From: Streptomyces tardus
Lineage (GTDB): Bacteria > Actinomycetota > Actinomycetes > Streptomycetales > Streptomycetaceae
Direction of reading: 5' to 3'
Length of the DNA: 64,000 nt
Assembly: GCF_018101125.2 (NCBI RefSeq)
Contig: NZ_JAELVF020000001.1
Coordinates: forward strand, 1,451,215-1,515,214
Shown: positions 19,217-27,418 of the stretch, piece by piece
How the letters are laid out: each line of letters opens with the position of its first letter
Position numbering within the stretch: the first letter of the stretch is position 1
Translations under genes and position numbers: made by a program
The notes under the pieces: generated by a model
Told to the model about the DNA's origin: nothing
The model's input: only the letters and a program-made list of their open reading frames with translations
Database searches by the model: none

Positions 19217-19666
19217 ATGAGCACAGCCGCCAACGGCAAGCCGAGCCTGGGGGATCTCGTCTCCCGGGCGTCCGAGGAGATGTCGAACCTCTTCCGCGCC
19301 GAGGTCGCGCTGGCGAAGTCGGAGGTGAAGAGCTCGGCGATCCGCGGTGCGGTGAGCATCGCCTTCTTCGCGGTCGCGGGCGTACTGGCGCTCTTCTCGC
19401 TGCCGGTCTTCAGCTTCGCGCTCGCCTACTGGCTGTACGCGTGGTGGAGCATTCCGCTGGCCATCGCGTTCCTCATCACCGGTGGTCTGATGCTGCTGTT
19501 CGCCGTCGTCTGCGGTTGGCTCGCGGCCCGGCTGATGAAGAAGCTGGAGCCACCGAAGAAGGCCATCGCCTCGGCCAAGGACTCCGCCGCCGTTCTGGCG
19601 AACGCCAAGCCGCACCCGCGTCGCAGCACCGAGCCGGAGGCGGTCCGACTGGTGAAGAATCAGTGA
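19217..19666 (+). CDS. Phage-holin-family (DUF1469-like) integral membrane protein
   Basis: 149 residues. An amphipathic N-terminal helix (LVSRASEEMSNLFRAEVALAKSEV) is followed by two long transmembrane segments (around residues 50-75 and 80-105) and a basic cytoplasmic tail. This matches the putative actinobacterial holin superfamily III / DUF1469 proteins, which are chromosomal and not obviously phage derived. ATG at 19217 with a GGGAG ribosome site; a GTG three bases upstream is in frame. The alpha/beta hydrolase starts 13 bp after its stop, so they probably form a small operon. Function unknown; it may influence envelope or membrane stability. Confidence 0.82.
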   Translation: MSTAANGKPSLGDLVSRASEEMSNLFRAEVALAKSEVKSSAIRGAVSIAFFAVAGVLALFSLPVFSFALAYWLYAWWSIPLAIAFLITGGLMLLFAVVCGWLAARLMKKLEPPKKAIASAKDSAAVLANAKPHPRRSTEPEAVRLVKNQ

Positions 19667-19679
19667 CAGACTTTCCCGT

Positions 19680-20606
19680 ATGACCTCCGCCGTACCGCCT
19701 GCCGTTCAACTCGACGGCCCCTGGACCCATCGTGATGTCGCCGCCAACGGAGCGCGCTTCCACATCGCGGAAATGGGCGAGGGGCCGTTGGTGCTCCTGC
19801 TGCACGGCTTCCCGCAGTTCTGGTGGACCTGGCGGCACCAGCTGCCGGCGCTCGCGGAAGCGGGCTACCGGGCGGTGGCGATGGACCTGCGCGGTGTGGG
19901 CGGCAGCGACCGCACCCCGCGGGGCTACGACCCGGCGAACCTGGCACTGGACGTCACCGGCGTGATCCGCTCGCTCGGCGAGCCGGACGCGGCGCTCGTC
20001 GGCCACGGTCTCGGCGGCTACCTGGCGTGGACGGCTGCAGTGATGCGGCCCAAGCTGATCCGGCGCCTGGCGGTGGAGTCCATGCCGCACCCCCGGCGGT
20101 GGCGCGCGGCGATGCTGCGCGATCCGCGCCAGACGGCAGCGAGCTCCCACATCTGGGGCTTCCAGCGCCCGTGGCTGCCCGAGCGGCAGCTGACCGCCGA
20201 CGACGGTGCGCTGGTCGGACGACTCGTCAGCGACTGGACGGGCCCGAGCCCCGACACGTACACACCGGAGGACCTGGAGGTCTACCGGCGGGCGATGTGC
20301 ATCCCGTCGGCGGCCCACTGCTCGGTGGAGCCCTACCGCTGGCTGATGCGCTCGCTCGCGAGGCCGGACGGCGTGCAGTTCTACCGGCGGATGAAGCGAC
20401 CGGTACGGGTGCCGACGCTTCATCTGCACGGTTCACTCGATCCGGTGCTTCGCACCCGCAGCTCCGCGGGCTCGGGCGCGTACGTCGAAGCGCCGTACCG
20501 CTGGCGGCTGTTCGACGGGCTGGGGCACTTCCCGCACGAGGAGGACCCGGCCGGCTTCACCACGGAGCTCGTCGACTGGTTCCGGGACCCCGAGCCGGAC
20601 CGCTGA
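19680..20606 (+). CDS. Alpha/beta hydrolase with Gly at the nucleophile position
   Basis: 308-residue alpha/beta-hydrolase fold protein, closest in layout to epoxide hydrolases or haloalkane dehalogenases. It has the oxyanion motif LLHGFPQFWWTWR, the strand MDLRGVGGSD, and a late catalytic-His region GLGHFPHEE. The nucleophile elbow reads VGHGLGG: the residue that should be Ser or Asp is Gly. The acid/His partners seem present, so the fold is intact but chemistry is uncertain. Translated 13 bp downstream of the holin-like gene. The substrate is unknown, and the missing nucleophile argues against a routine esterase. Confidence 0.8.
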   Translation: MTSAVPPAVQLDGPWTHRDVAANGARFHIAEMGEGPLVLLLHGFPQFWWTWRHQLPALAEAGYRAVAMDLRGVGGSDRTPRGYDPANLALDVTGVIRSLGEPDAALVGHGLGGYLAWTAAVMRPKLIRRLAVESMPHPRRWRAAMLRDPRQTAASSHIWGFQRPWLPERQLTADDGALVGRLVSDWTGPSPDTYTPEDLEVYRRAMCIPSAAHCSVEPYRWLMRSLARPDGVQFYRRMKRPVRVPTLHLHGSLDPVLRTRSSAGSGAYVEAPYRWRLFDGLGHFPHEEDPAGFTTELVDWFRDPEPDR

Positions 20607-21122
20607 CGCGTCCCGGCAGGGCTCGCTCGGACGTGCCCGGGGCCGTTCCGCGCACGTGCCGACAGCGGTTCCGCGTACGTGCCCACGGCGGGGGGGGCGG
20701 CGCTCGGCGGAGCCGTGCGAGGAGTGCCGGCGCAAGCCGTACGACCCTTGGGAGCGCAGGCCAGGAGCCCGGTTCGCACACGTGCCCGGAGCATAGGCCG
20801 ATCGAGTTCGGGTCGGGCGGTTACCGATCGCCGAAGCGGGGCAGAGTCCCCGGTATGGGCTGGACTCACGATCACCGTGACGTGTCTCGTAGCACCCGGG
20901 AGAAGAACCGGGAAACCAGCGTCAGAAAGCGTGGCGCAGGGCCAAGGGCCGTCTCACATTCTCCTCGCACCGCACACGATGCCCGCATGGGTATCCCGCG
21001 GATTCTGCGGCGCCGTGCGCGCTGGGTGGGCGCAAGACTGCGCCATCCCCGCGGCTGAAGCGTCGCAGCACCTCAACCACCGGGCGCTGTCGTCCTGTTG
21101 ATCGGCCATCAGACGTGTCCGA
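20607..21122. other. Intergenic region, short direct repeats, no gene recognised
   Basis: About 515 bp between convergent hydrolase and MarP genes. A theme CGYACGTGCC recurs at about 20629, 20653, 20677 and 20778. A 24-codon frame near 20988 rich in Arg is not convincing. No terminator with a long stem was found. Confidence 0.4.
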
Positions 21123-22322
21123 TCACAGGGCGCAGCCCTGGCTTTCGACCCGGTCGTCCGCAGTACGCCCGCGGGCCGCGGTTTCCCGCACCTCGTCGTT
21201 GGTGAGCGCGTAGCCGGTGTGCGCGTCCTCCAGGGACTTGGCGAAGATGACCCCGTACACCCTTCCCTGCGGTGTGAGCAGCGGGCCGCCCGAATTGCCC
21301 TGCCGTACCGGGCCGCGCAGCGAGTAGACGTCCCGGCGCACGGTGCCGCGGTGGTAGATGTCCGGGCCCTTCGCCTGCACCCGGCCGCGGACGCGTGCCG
21401 AGCGGGCGTCGAAGCCGCCGTTCTCCGGGAAGCCTGCGATGATGGCGTCATCGGCGGTGGCCGCCGCACCCTCGGTGAACTCCAGTGCGGGAGCACGGAG
21501 TTCGGGTACGTCGAGCACGGCGACATCTCGCTTCCAGTCGTAGAGCACGACCTTCGCCTCGTACTTGCGTCCCTCGCCGCCGACCTGGACCGTCGGCTCC
21601 GGCACACCGCCGACCACGTGCGCGTTGGTCATCACTCTCTGCCTGTCGAAGACGAATCCGGTGCCCTCCAGCGATTTGCTGCAACTGGGCGCCGTACCGG
21701 TCACCTTGACGATGGAACGCTTCGCCCGCTCCACGACCTCACTTCCCGCCAGAGCCGGGTCCGGCGCGGGCACCGCGGTGATCGGCTCGCTGGTGAAGGG
21801 CGAGAAGACCTGCGGGAAGCCGTTCTGCGCAAGCACGGTCGAAAAACCGGCGAACCAGGTGTCGGCGCGGGTCGGCATCACCCGCGACACTCCTTGCAAC
21901 ACCGAGGAGTTGCGCACTTCCTGACCGACCGTGGACAGCGAGGTGGTGGCCAGGGCGGAGCCGAGCAGCCAGGCGACGAGCAGCAGCGCCAGTACGTTGA
22001 CGAGGGCGCCGCCCGTCGCGTCCACCGCCTTGGCCGGCCTCCAGGTCACCCGCCCCCGGAGCCTGTTGCCCATCTGCGTGGTGAGTGCCTGTCCGACGGA
22101 GGCGAAGACGACCACCACGACGACGGCCAGCACCGCGCCCAGCGTGCCCGGCGAGGCGTCACCGCCGAACTCGCTCCACAGCGGCGGCAACAGCACGATC
22201 GCGAGCAGCCCGCCGGTGAGAAAACCCACGACCGAGAGGATGCCGACGATGAAGCCCTGGCGGTAGCCGACGACCGCGAACCACACGGCGGCGAGCAGCA
22301 GCAGAATGTCCAGCACGTTCAC
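21123..22322 (-). CDS. MarP-like membrane serine protease
   Basis: About 399 residues. The N-terminal half is a CvpA-like domain of four transmembrane helices (first NVLDILLLLAAVWFAVVGYR). The C-terminal half is a trypsin-like periplasmic domain with triad His in MTNAHVVGG, Asp in WKRDVAVLDV and Ser in RQGNSGGPLL. Two Cys (SCSKS and the C-terminal GCAL) may form the disulfide known to regulate mycobacterial MarP. The family protects against acid and oxidative stress. I prefer the GTG at 22322 (VNVLDIL) as the family start; an ATG 36 bases upstream is in frame. Confidence 0.88.
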   Translation of the reverse strand: MNVLDILLLLAAVWFAVVGYRQGFIVGILSVVGFLTGGLLAIVLLPPLWSEFGGDASPGTLGAVLAVVVVVVFASVGQALTTQMGNRLRGRVTWRPAKAVDATGGALVNVLALLLVAWLLGSALATTSLSTVGQEVRNSSVLQGVSRVMPTRADTWFAGFSTVLAQNGFPQVFSPFTSEPITAVPAPDPALAGSEVVERAKRSIVKVTGTAPSCSKSLEGTGFVFDRQRVMTNAHVVGGVPEPTVQVGGEGRKYEAKVVLYDWKRDVAVLDVPELRAPALEFTEGAAATADDAIIAGFPENGGFDARSARVRGRVQAKGPDIYHRGTVRRDVYSLRGPVRQGNSGGPLLTPQGRVYGVIFAKSLEDAHTGYALTNDEVRETAARGRTADDRVESQGCAL

Positions 22323-22523
22323 CGCGCAAGCCTTGCCTATTCCTCGCTTCGGGGCCACCGGTCGGGACTCCGGTGCTCCCTACGGGTCACCGCGTACGAA
22401 GGTCGCGCGTGTGACGCGCCGTCAACTCGCACACCGGGGCCACCACTCGTACGCGAGTGCCCATCGGGCGGCCCGGGGTGACGGTCCGAATCTGACGGCC
22501 CGAACCCGGCGGCCCGAACCGGC

Positions 22524-23525
22524 TCAGGAGTGCCAGTCCAGCGGGATGCTCCGCTCGCGGTCCCAGGGCCGCTCCCAGCCTCCGTGGTGGAGGATCCGGT
22601 CGATCACACCCGCGGTGAATCCCCACACCAGTGCGCCGTGCACCTGAAAGCAGGCGCCCCGGTAGCCGCTGGGGTGGACGGCGACGCCCCGGTTGGCCGG
22701 GTCGGTCAACTCCGCCAGCGGCACGGTGAACACGCGGGCCGTCTCACCCGCGTCGACGGCCGCCACCGGGCTCGGCTCCCGCCACCAGCCCAGCACCGGC
22801 GTCACCACGAAGTCGCTGACCGGGATGTAGAGCTTCGGCAGGACCGAGAAGATCTGCACTCCCGAGGGGTCGAGCCCGGTCTCCTCCTCCGCCTCGCGCA
22901 GTGCGGCGCGCAGCGGGCCCGCGCCCTGCGGGTCGCCGTCCTCCGGATCGAGGGCGCCACCGGGGAAAGAGGGCTGCCCGGCGTGCGCCCGCAGACTCGA
23001 CGCGCGCTCCATCAGCAGCAGATACGGCTCCGGTTCGACGGGGGCGGGGCCGCCGGCAGAACCGGCGGCGGCGGACGACACGGCGGGCACGCCGGAAGCG
23101 GACGGGCCCGAAGGCTGTACGGCGGTCGCCGCGTCACCGAAGAGCACCAGCACGGCGGACTGCCGCCCGCCCCCGGGCGGCGGCAGGAACCGGCTCAACT
23201 GCTCGGGGCGCACTCCGGCGACGGCCTCCGCGAGAGTGCTCAGCCACTCGGGCAGGCCCTCGTCACCGACCGGTGGCGCCTCGCCCGGCCCGACCGCCCC
23301 GGACCGGCCCTCCGGCGAACGGACTTCCGCAGACCGGCCCACCGCAGACCGGCCCTTCGACGACACCTCCGACGTTCCCTCCGCGTGCGCACGATTCAGG
23401 CGCGCCGGATCCGCGTGCTCCCGATATGCGGGCGGACGGTCCTCCGGCGAACGATTCGCGGGCGGCGGAACGGAATCGGTGGAACGCGGCCACGCCCCGC
23501 CGCCACGCGACCGCGGGGCGTTCAT
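22524..23525 (-). CDS. NUDIX hydrolase, CoA pyrophosphatase-like
   Basis: NUDIX-fold protein with the box GGALDPEDGDPQGAGPLRAA then REAEEETGL, and the preceding SFPGG typical of CoA/ADP-ribose pyrophosphatases (NudL-like). The frame is open to 23606. The first 100 residues are a low-complexity Pro/Arg/Ser/Gly tract with short direct repeats (SAVGRSAEVRSPEGRSG). I list the ATG at 23525, but the structured domain begins only at about GLPEWLSTLAEAV. A second Gly/Ala/Ser insertion (PSGPSASGVPAVSSAAAG) lies before the NUDIX core. It ends beside the nth gene on the same strand and is probably co-transcribed. Confidence 0.82.
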   Translation of the reverse strand: MNAPRSRGGGAWPRSTDSVPPPANRSPEDRPPAYREHADPARLNRAHAEGTSEVSSKGRSAVGRSAEVRSPEGRSGAVGPGEAPPVGDEGLPEWLSTLAEAVAGVRPEQLSRFLPPPGGGRQSAVLVLFGDAATAVQPSGPSASGVPAVSSAAAGSAGGPAPVEPEPYLLLMERASSLRAHAGQPSFPGGALDPEDGDPQGAGPLRAALREAEEETGLDPSGVQIFSVLPKLYIPVSDFVVTPVLGWWREPSPVAAVDAGETARVFTVPLAELTDPANRGVAVHPSGYRGACFQVHGALVWGFTAGVIDRILHHGGWERPWDRERSIPLDWHS

Positions 23526-23622
23526 CGGCGGCTCCGCTCGACGGCGAAGGCACGACGCGGGGTGCGGCGGCGGGGCGAGGCGACCGGCTCCGACGGAACG
23601 GCCCACTGCTCCGCACAGGACC

Positions 23623-24474
23623 TCACCGGTCCCCCAGCGCGGGGGCGGGGCGGCCGGGATAGTCCGGCGGGGGCTTGAGCCGCTGGCCGGGCTGCCCGCC
23701 CATCTCGTACTTGAGCAGCTTGCGCGCCTTCTCCTCGTCCGTCTCCCCCTCGCCGTAGGAGGGGCAGAGGTGCGCGATGGGGCAGGCTCCGCAGGCGGGC
23801 TTGCGCGAGTGGCAGATGCGGCGCCCGTGGAAGATGGTCCGGTGCGAGAACATCGTCCAGTCCCGCTTGGGGATGATCTCGCCGATCTCGGCCTCGACCT
23901 TCTCCGGATCGGTCTGCTCCGTCAGCTTCCAGCGGCGCACCAGACGGCCGAAGTGGGTGTCCACCGTGATGCCCGGGTGACCGAACGCGTTGCCCAGGAC
24001 GACGAAGGCCGTCTTGCGGCCCACTCCGGGCAGGCTGGTGAGGTCCTCCAGGCGGCCGGGCACCTCGCCGCCGAAGTTGTCGCGCAGGGCAGCGGAGAGG
24101 CCGATGAGGGACTTGGTCTTGTTGCGGAAGAAGCCGGTGGGGCGGATCAGCTCCTCCAACCGCTCCGGCGGCGCCGCGGCCATCTCCTCCGGCGTGGGGT
24201 AGTGCGCGAAGAGGGCGGGGGTCGTCTGGTTGACCCGCAGGTCGGTGGTCTGCGCGGAGAGGACCGTCGCCACCAGCAGCTGGAAGGGGTTCTCGAAGTC
24301 CAGCTCGGGATGGGCGTAGTAGTAGACCTCCGCAAGCTCGCGGTCGATACGGCGGGCCCGCCGCACCATCGCCAACCGCGACTCGGGCTTCGCCGCGGAC
24401 GATCTGCGCGCCGCGCCCGGTTTCGGGGCCTTCGCGGACTCCCTGCGCGCACCGTCGTGCTCACGTTCGCCCAC
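23623..24474 (-). CDS. nth: Endonuclease III
   Basis: HhH-GPD DNA glycosylase/AP lyase of base-excision repair. The helix-hairpin-helix is [13 protein letters not shown], with the catalytic Lys in GRKTA; the catalytic Asp is in TVDTHFGRL. The [4Fe-4S] cluster loop has spacing C-x6-C-x2-C-x5-C ([18 protein letters not shown]). The frame is open to 24732, so the start is ambiguous. I favour GTG at 24474 (VGEREHDG), because Streptomyces homologues begin about there; ATG at 24582 is an alternative. The gene diverges from crp, and a GTG-N8-CAC Crp-type site lies between them. Confidence 0.9.
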   Translation of the reverse strand: MGEREHDGARRESAKAPKPGAARRSSAAKPESRLAMVRRARRIDRELAEVYYYAHPELDFENPFQLLVATVLSAQTTDLRVNQTTPALFAHYPTPEEMAAAPPERLEELIRPTGFFRNKTKSLIGLSAALRDNFGGEVPGRLEDLTSLPGVGRKTAFVVLGNAFGHPGITVDTHFGRLVRRWKLTEQTDPEKVEAEIGEIIPKRDWTMFSHRTIFHGRRICHSRKPACGACPIAHLCPSYGEGETDEEKARKLLKYEMGGQPGQRLKPPPDYPGRPAPALGDR

Positions 24475-24658
24475 AGCGGAATTCCGTGATGGTGGCACCC
24501 AGTCGGCTCCTCTTCTCGGGCTCGCACCGGCCTGCACCGGCGATTTCGACCACCCGGCCAGCCTAAGGGCGGCCACCGACATTCTCCCCGATCCACGTGG
24601 ATTCACCGGCCAATCAGCCCCCTGCCGTACGCCTGTGGCCACCCGTAGGTCAAACTTG

Positions 24659-24672
24659 TGACTGATCGCACT
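24659..24672. promoter_or_regulatory. Candidate Crp-binding site (GTG-N8-CAC)
   Basis: GTG at 24659-24661 and CAC at 24670-24672 have the 8-base spacing of the Crp/Fnr consensus (TGTGA-N6-TCACA), 72 bp before the crp start. The inner positions match only partly. Autoregulation of crp is an inference. Confidence 0.4.
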
Positions 24673-24743
24673 GTTTCGACGTCCGGCATCATGGGGCGGT
24701 ACGTTCCGTATTCCCCAAGGGCCGGTCGACAAGGAGAGAACTC

Positions 24744-25418
24744 GTGGACGACGTTCTGCGGCGCGCCCCCCTCTTCGCGGCGCTCGATGAAGAGCAGGCG
24801 GCTGAGCTGCGTGCCTCCATGTCCGAGATGACGCTGGCTCGCAGCGAAGCCCTGTTCCACGAGGGCGACCCCGGCGACCGCCTGTACGTGGTCACCGAGG
24901 GCAAGGTGAAGCTGCACCGCACCTCCCCCGACGGCCGCGAGAACATGCTCGCGGTGCTGGGACCGGGCGAGCTGATCGGCGAGCTGTCCCTCTTCGACCC
25001 CGGACCGCGCACCGCCACGGCGAGCGCGTTGACCGAGGTCAAGCTGCTGGGCCTGGGTCACGGCGACCTCCAGCCCTGGCTCAATGTGCGGCCCGAGGTC
25101 GCGATGGCCCTGCTGCGTGCGATCGCGCGCAGACTGCGCCGCACCAACGACTCGATGTCCGACCTGGTCTTCTCCGACGTGCCGGGCCGCGTGGCGAAGG
25201 CGCTGCTGGACCTCTCGCGCCGCTTCGGCGTGCAGTCGGAGGAGGGCATCCACGTGGTGCACGACCTGACCCAGGAGGAGCTGGCGCAGCTCGTCGGAGC
25301 CTCCCGCGAGACGGTCAACAAGGCGCTCGCCGACTTCGCCGGGCGCGGCTGGCTCCGCCTGGAGGCACGCGCCGTGATCCTGCTGGACGTGGAGCGGCTC
25401 GCCAAGCGCAGCCGCTGA
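24744..25418 (+). CDS. crp: Crp/Fnr-family transcription regulator
   Basis: 224 residues. The N-terminal cyclic-nucleotide-binding domain contains the phosphate-binding cassette [19 protein letters not shown] (cAMP-type RTA). The long C helix is followed by the winged helix with recognition helix [16 protein letters not shown]. It is very close in architecture to the Streptomyces Crp that controls germination and antibiotic production, so it is a plausible global regulator of the peptide cluster 18 kb away, though no direct evidence is visible. GTG start at 24744 after AAGGAGAG. Followed by a strong hairpin at 25442-25489. Confidence 0.93.
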   Translation: MDDVLRRAPLFAALDEEQAAELRASMSEMTLARSEALFHEGDPGDRLYVVTEGKVKLHRTSPDGRENMLAVLGPGELIGELSLFDPGPRTATASALTEVKLLGLGHGDLQPWLNVRPEVAMALLRAIARRLRRTNDSMSDLVFSDVPGRVAKALLDLSRRFGVQSEEGIHVVHDLTQEELAQLVGASRETVNKALADFAGRGWLRLEARAVILLDVERLAKRSR

Positions 25419-25441
25419 GCGGACGACCGGACAACAACCGC

Positions 25442-25489
25442 CGATACGGGCGGGGCACGGGGCTCGACCCCGTGGCCCCGCCCGTATCG
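25442..25489. terminator. Bidirectional terminator hairpin
   Basis: 15-bp stem (25442-25456 with 25475-25489), extended by an inner CGGGG/CCCCG stem, between convergent crp and metallo-beta-lactamase genes. Confidence 0.8.
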
Positions 25490-25568
25490 CGTGCGGACCC
25501 GCGCGCCCGTACGCGCCGCCCGCGCCGTGCCCGGGGCACGTCCGTACGCCCCTTCCCGAGTGGGCGGC

Positions 25569-26399
25569 CTAGATCAGGCCGTGCTCGGTGAGGTAGTCGA
25601 GCTGGGCGCGCACCGAGAGTTCGGCGGCCGGCCACAGGGCGGGGTCCACGTCGGCGTAGACGTGTGCGACGACCTCGGCCGCGGTGCGGTGGCCCGACTC
25701 CACTGCCGTCTCCACCTGCGCCAACCGGTTGGCCCGGTGCACGAGGTAGTAGTCGATGACGCCGAGCGCGTCGTCCAGCACCGGTCCATGGCCCGGCAGC
25801 ACCGTCTTCAGGCCTTCTCCGACGACGAGTTCGCGCAGCCCCCGCAGCGAGTCCAGGTAGTCGCCGAGCCGCCCGTCGGGGTGGGCGACGATGCTGGTCC
25901 CGCGCCCGAGCACGGTGTCGCCGCTGAACAGCACGCCGTCGGCGGGCAGGACGAAGGAGACGGAGTCCTGGGTGTGGCCGGGAGTGGGGACGACGTCCAG
26001 AGCGAGCCCGCCGACGGTGACCACGTCGCCGGCGGAGAGGCCGCCCACGCCGCCGATCCGGTGTGCCGGGTCGTGGGCGCGGACCGGGGCCCCGGTGAGC
26101 TCGGCGAAGCGGGCCAGCCCGTCGGAGTGGTCGCCGTGGCCGTGCGAGAGCAGCGTGAGCGAGATGCGCAGCCCCATGGACTCGGCGGTGGCGACGACGT
26201 TGCGCAGATGCTCCTCGTCCTGCGGGCCGGGGTCGATGACGACCGCCTCCGTGGAACCCGGCTCGCTGACGATCCAGGTGTTGGTGCCGTCCAGGGTCAT
26301 GTGGCCCGGGTTGGCGGCGAGGACGCAGACGGCCCGCTCGGTGATCCGGCCCGCGGTGACGGCCTCGCGCGGCCGGCCGGGAAGTGCGGCGTTCGTCAT
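25569..26399 (-). CDS. Metallo-beta-lactamase-fold hydrolase (LACTB2/glyoxalase II-like)
   Basis: 276 residues with the MBL zinc motif LLSHGHGDHSDG, a later His in PTPGHTQDS, Asp in LFSGDTVLGRG and C-terminal VLPGHGPVLDD. The C-terminal helical domain resembles the winged-helix tail of LACTB2-type enzymes (VESGHRTAAEVVAHVYADV). Its ATG overlaps the stop of the upstream NUDIX gene (ATGA, 26396-26399), so the two are translationally coupled. The substrate cannot be read from the sequence; a hydrolase of thioesters or nucleic acids is possible. Confidence 0.87.
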   Translation of the reverse strand: MTNAALPGRPREAVTAGRITERAVCVLAANPGHMTLDGTNTWIVSEPGSTEAVVIDPGPQDEEHLRNVVATAESMGLRISLTLLSHGHGDHSDGLARFAELTGAPVRAHDPAHRIGGVGGLSAGDVVTVGGLALDVVPTPGHTQDSVSFVLPADGVLFSGDTVLGRGTSIVAHPDGRLGDYLDSLRGLRELVVGEGLKTVLPGHGPVLDDALGVIDYYLVHRANRLAQVETAVESGHRTAAEVVAHVYADVDPALWPAAELSVRAQLDYLTEHGLI

Positions 26400-27301
26400 A
26401 CGGCGTAGATCCTCTTCTCGAATTCCTCGTGTCCCGGCCAGCTCAGCACGATCTCCCCGCCGTCCAGGCGCGCCCGGGCGAGCACCGGCGTGAGGTCGCG
26501 CCCGGCTGCGACGGCGGTGGCGTCGGAGGCGGAGGAGAGCCGGGCGGCGGCCAGCTCGCGCAGCGTGGTGACGGTCGGCGGCATCATCAGCAGCTCACCG
26601 CGGTCGTAGCCGGCGACGGCGTCGGCGGGGCTGGTCCACAGCGTGCGGTCGGCCTCGGTCGAGGCGTTGCGGGTGCGCTGCCCGGCCGGGAGTGCCGCGG
26701 TGAAGAACCAGGTGTCGTACCGGCGTTCCTCGAACTCGGGGGTGATCCAGCGCGCCCAGGCACCCAGCAGGTCGCTGCGGAGCACCAGTCCGCGCGCGGC
26801 CAGGAAGTCGGCGAAGGAGAGCTCGCGGCTGACCAGCGCGCCGCGGTCGGCCTCCCAGTCGTCGCCGGTGACGTCCTCGACGACGGTCTGCGGATCGCGC
26901 CCCGCGAGCAGGACGCCGGACTCCTCGAAGGTCTCCCGGACCGCCGCGCAGACGGTCGCCTGCGCCCGGGCGGCGTCGACGCCCAGGCGCTCCGCCCACT
27001 GTGCACGGGAGGGGCCCGCCCATTGGACCTCCGCCTCGTCGCGCACGTCGACCGCGCCGCCGGGGTAGGCGTACGCGCCGGCGGCGAAGGCCATGGTCGT
27101 ACGGCGGCGCAGCAGATAGACGTCCGGGCCGGCGGGCTCGGCGGGGGCTGGGGCCGCGTGCCCGGAGGCGGGCGGGGGCGGGTCGCGCAGGAGCATCACG
27201 GTGGCCGCCCGGCGCGGGGTGACGGGAGTGAGCTCGCCCCTGCTGAGCGCCCTGATCCGGTCGGGCCATTCGGGCGGGTACCACTGGCCGTTCTTCGACA
27301 T
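26396..27301 (-). CDS. NUDIX hydrolase
   Basis: 301 residues. A NUDIX-type fold with AFAAGAYAYPGGAVD and the box end VRETFEESGVLLAG; the box is longer than standard, as in the NUDT19-like group. Family members hydrolyse CoA thioesters or related diphosphates. It is the first gene of a two-gene leftward unit with the MBL-fold hydrolase. The start ATG (MSKNGQWYPPEWP) lies 118 bp from the divergent exporter gene. Confidence 0.85.
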   Translation of the reverse strand: MSKNGQWYPPEWPDRIRALSRGELTPVTPRRAATVMLLRDPPPPASGHAAPAPAEPAGPDVYLLRRRTTMAFAAGAYAYPGGAVDVRDEAEVQWAGPSRAQWAERLGVDAARAQATVCAAVRETFEESGVLLAGRDPQTVVEDVTGDDWEADRGALVSRELSFADFLAARGLVLRSDLLGAWARWITPEFEERRYDTWFFTAALPAGQRTRNASTEADRTLWTSPADAVAGYDRGELLMMPPTVTTLRELAAARLSSASDATAVAAGRDLTPVLARARLDGGEIVLSWPGHEEFEKRIYAV

Positions 27302-27372
27302 GGCCGGATCGTACGGCGCGGTGGGCGGATGTTCGAGGGGCGCATTTCCGCCGCCGGCCCGCTAGAGTGAAA

Positions 27373-27394
27373 CTGTACCGTCTGGACGGTGCAG
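27373..27394. promoter_or_regulatory. Candidate TetR operator upstream of MFS exporter
   Basis: Near-perfect palindrome CTGTACCGTC-TG-GACGGTGCAG (one mismatch, 22 bp), ending 25 bp before the exporter start. Size and placement are typical of a TetR-family operator that blocks the promoter. The likely ligand-responsive partner is the TetR gene at the other end of the exporter. Confidence 0.6.
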
Positions 27395-27418
27395 TATCGA
27401 TCGAACACGGAGGCCCTC

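Noticed and set aside
19217..19666. Prophage remnant suggested by the holin-like gene
   Set aside because: No integrase, lysin or phage structural gene is near, and this family is a normal chromosomal membrane protein in actinobacteria.
20988..21059. 24-codon ATG frame between hydrolase and MarP
   Set aside because: Very short, Arg-rich and without a convincing ribosome site; not supported as a gene.
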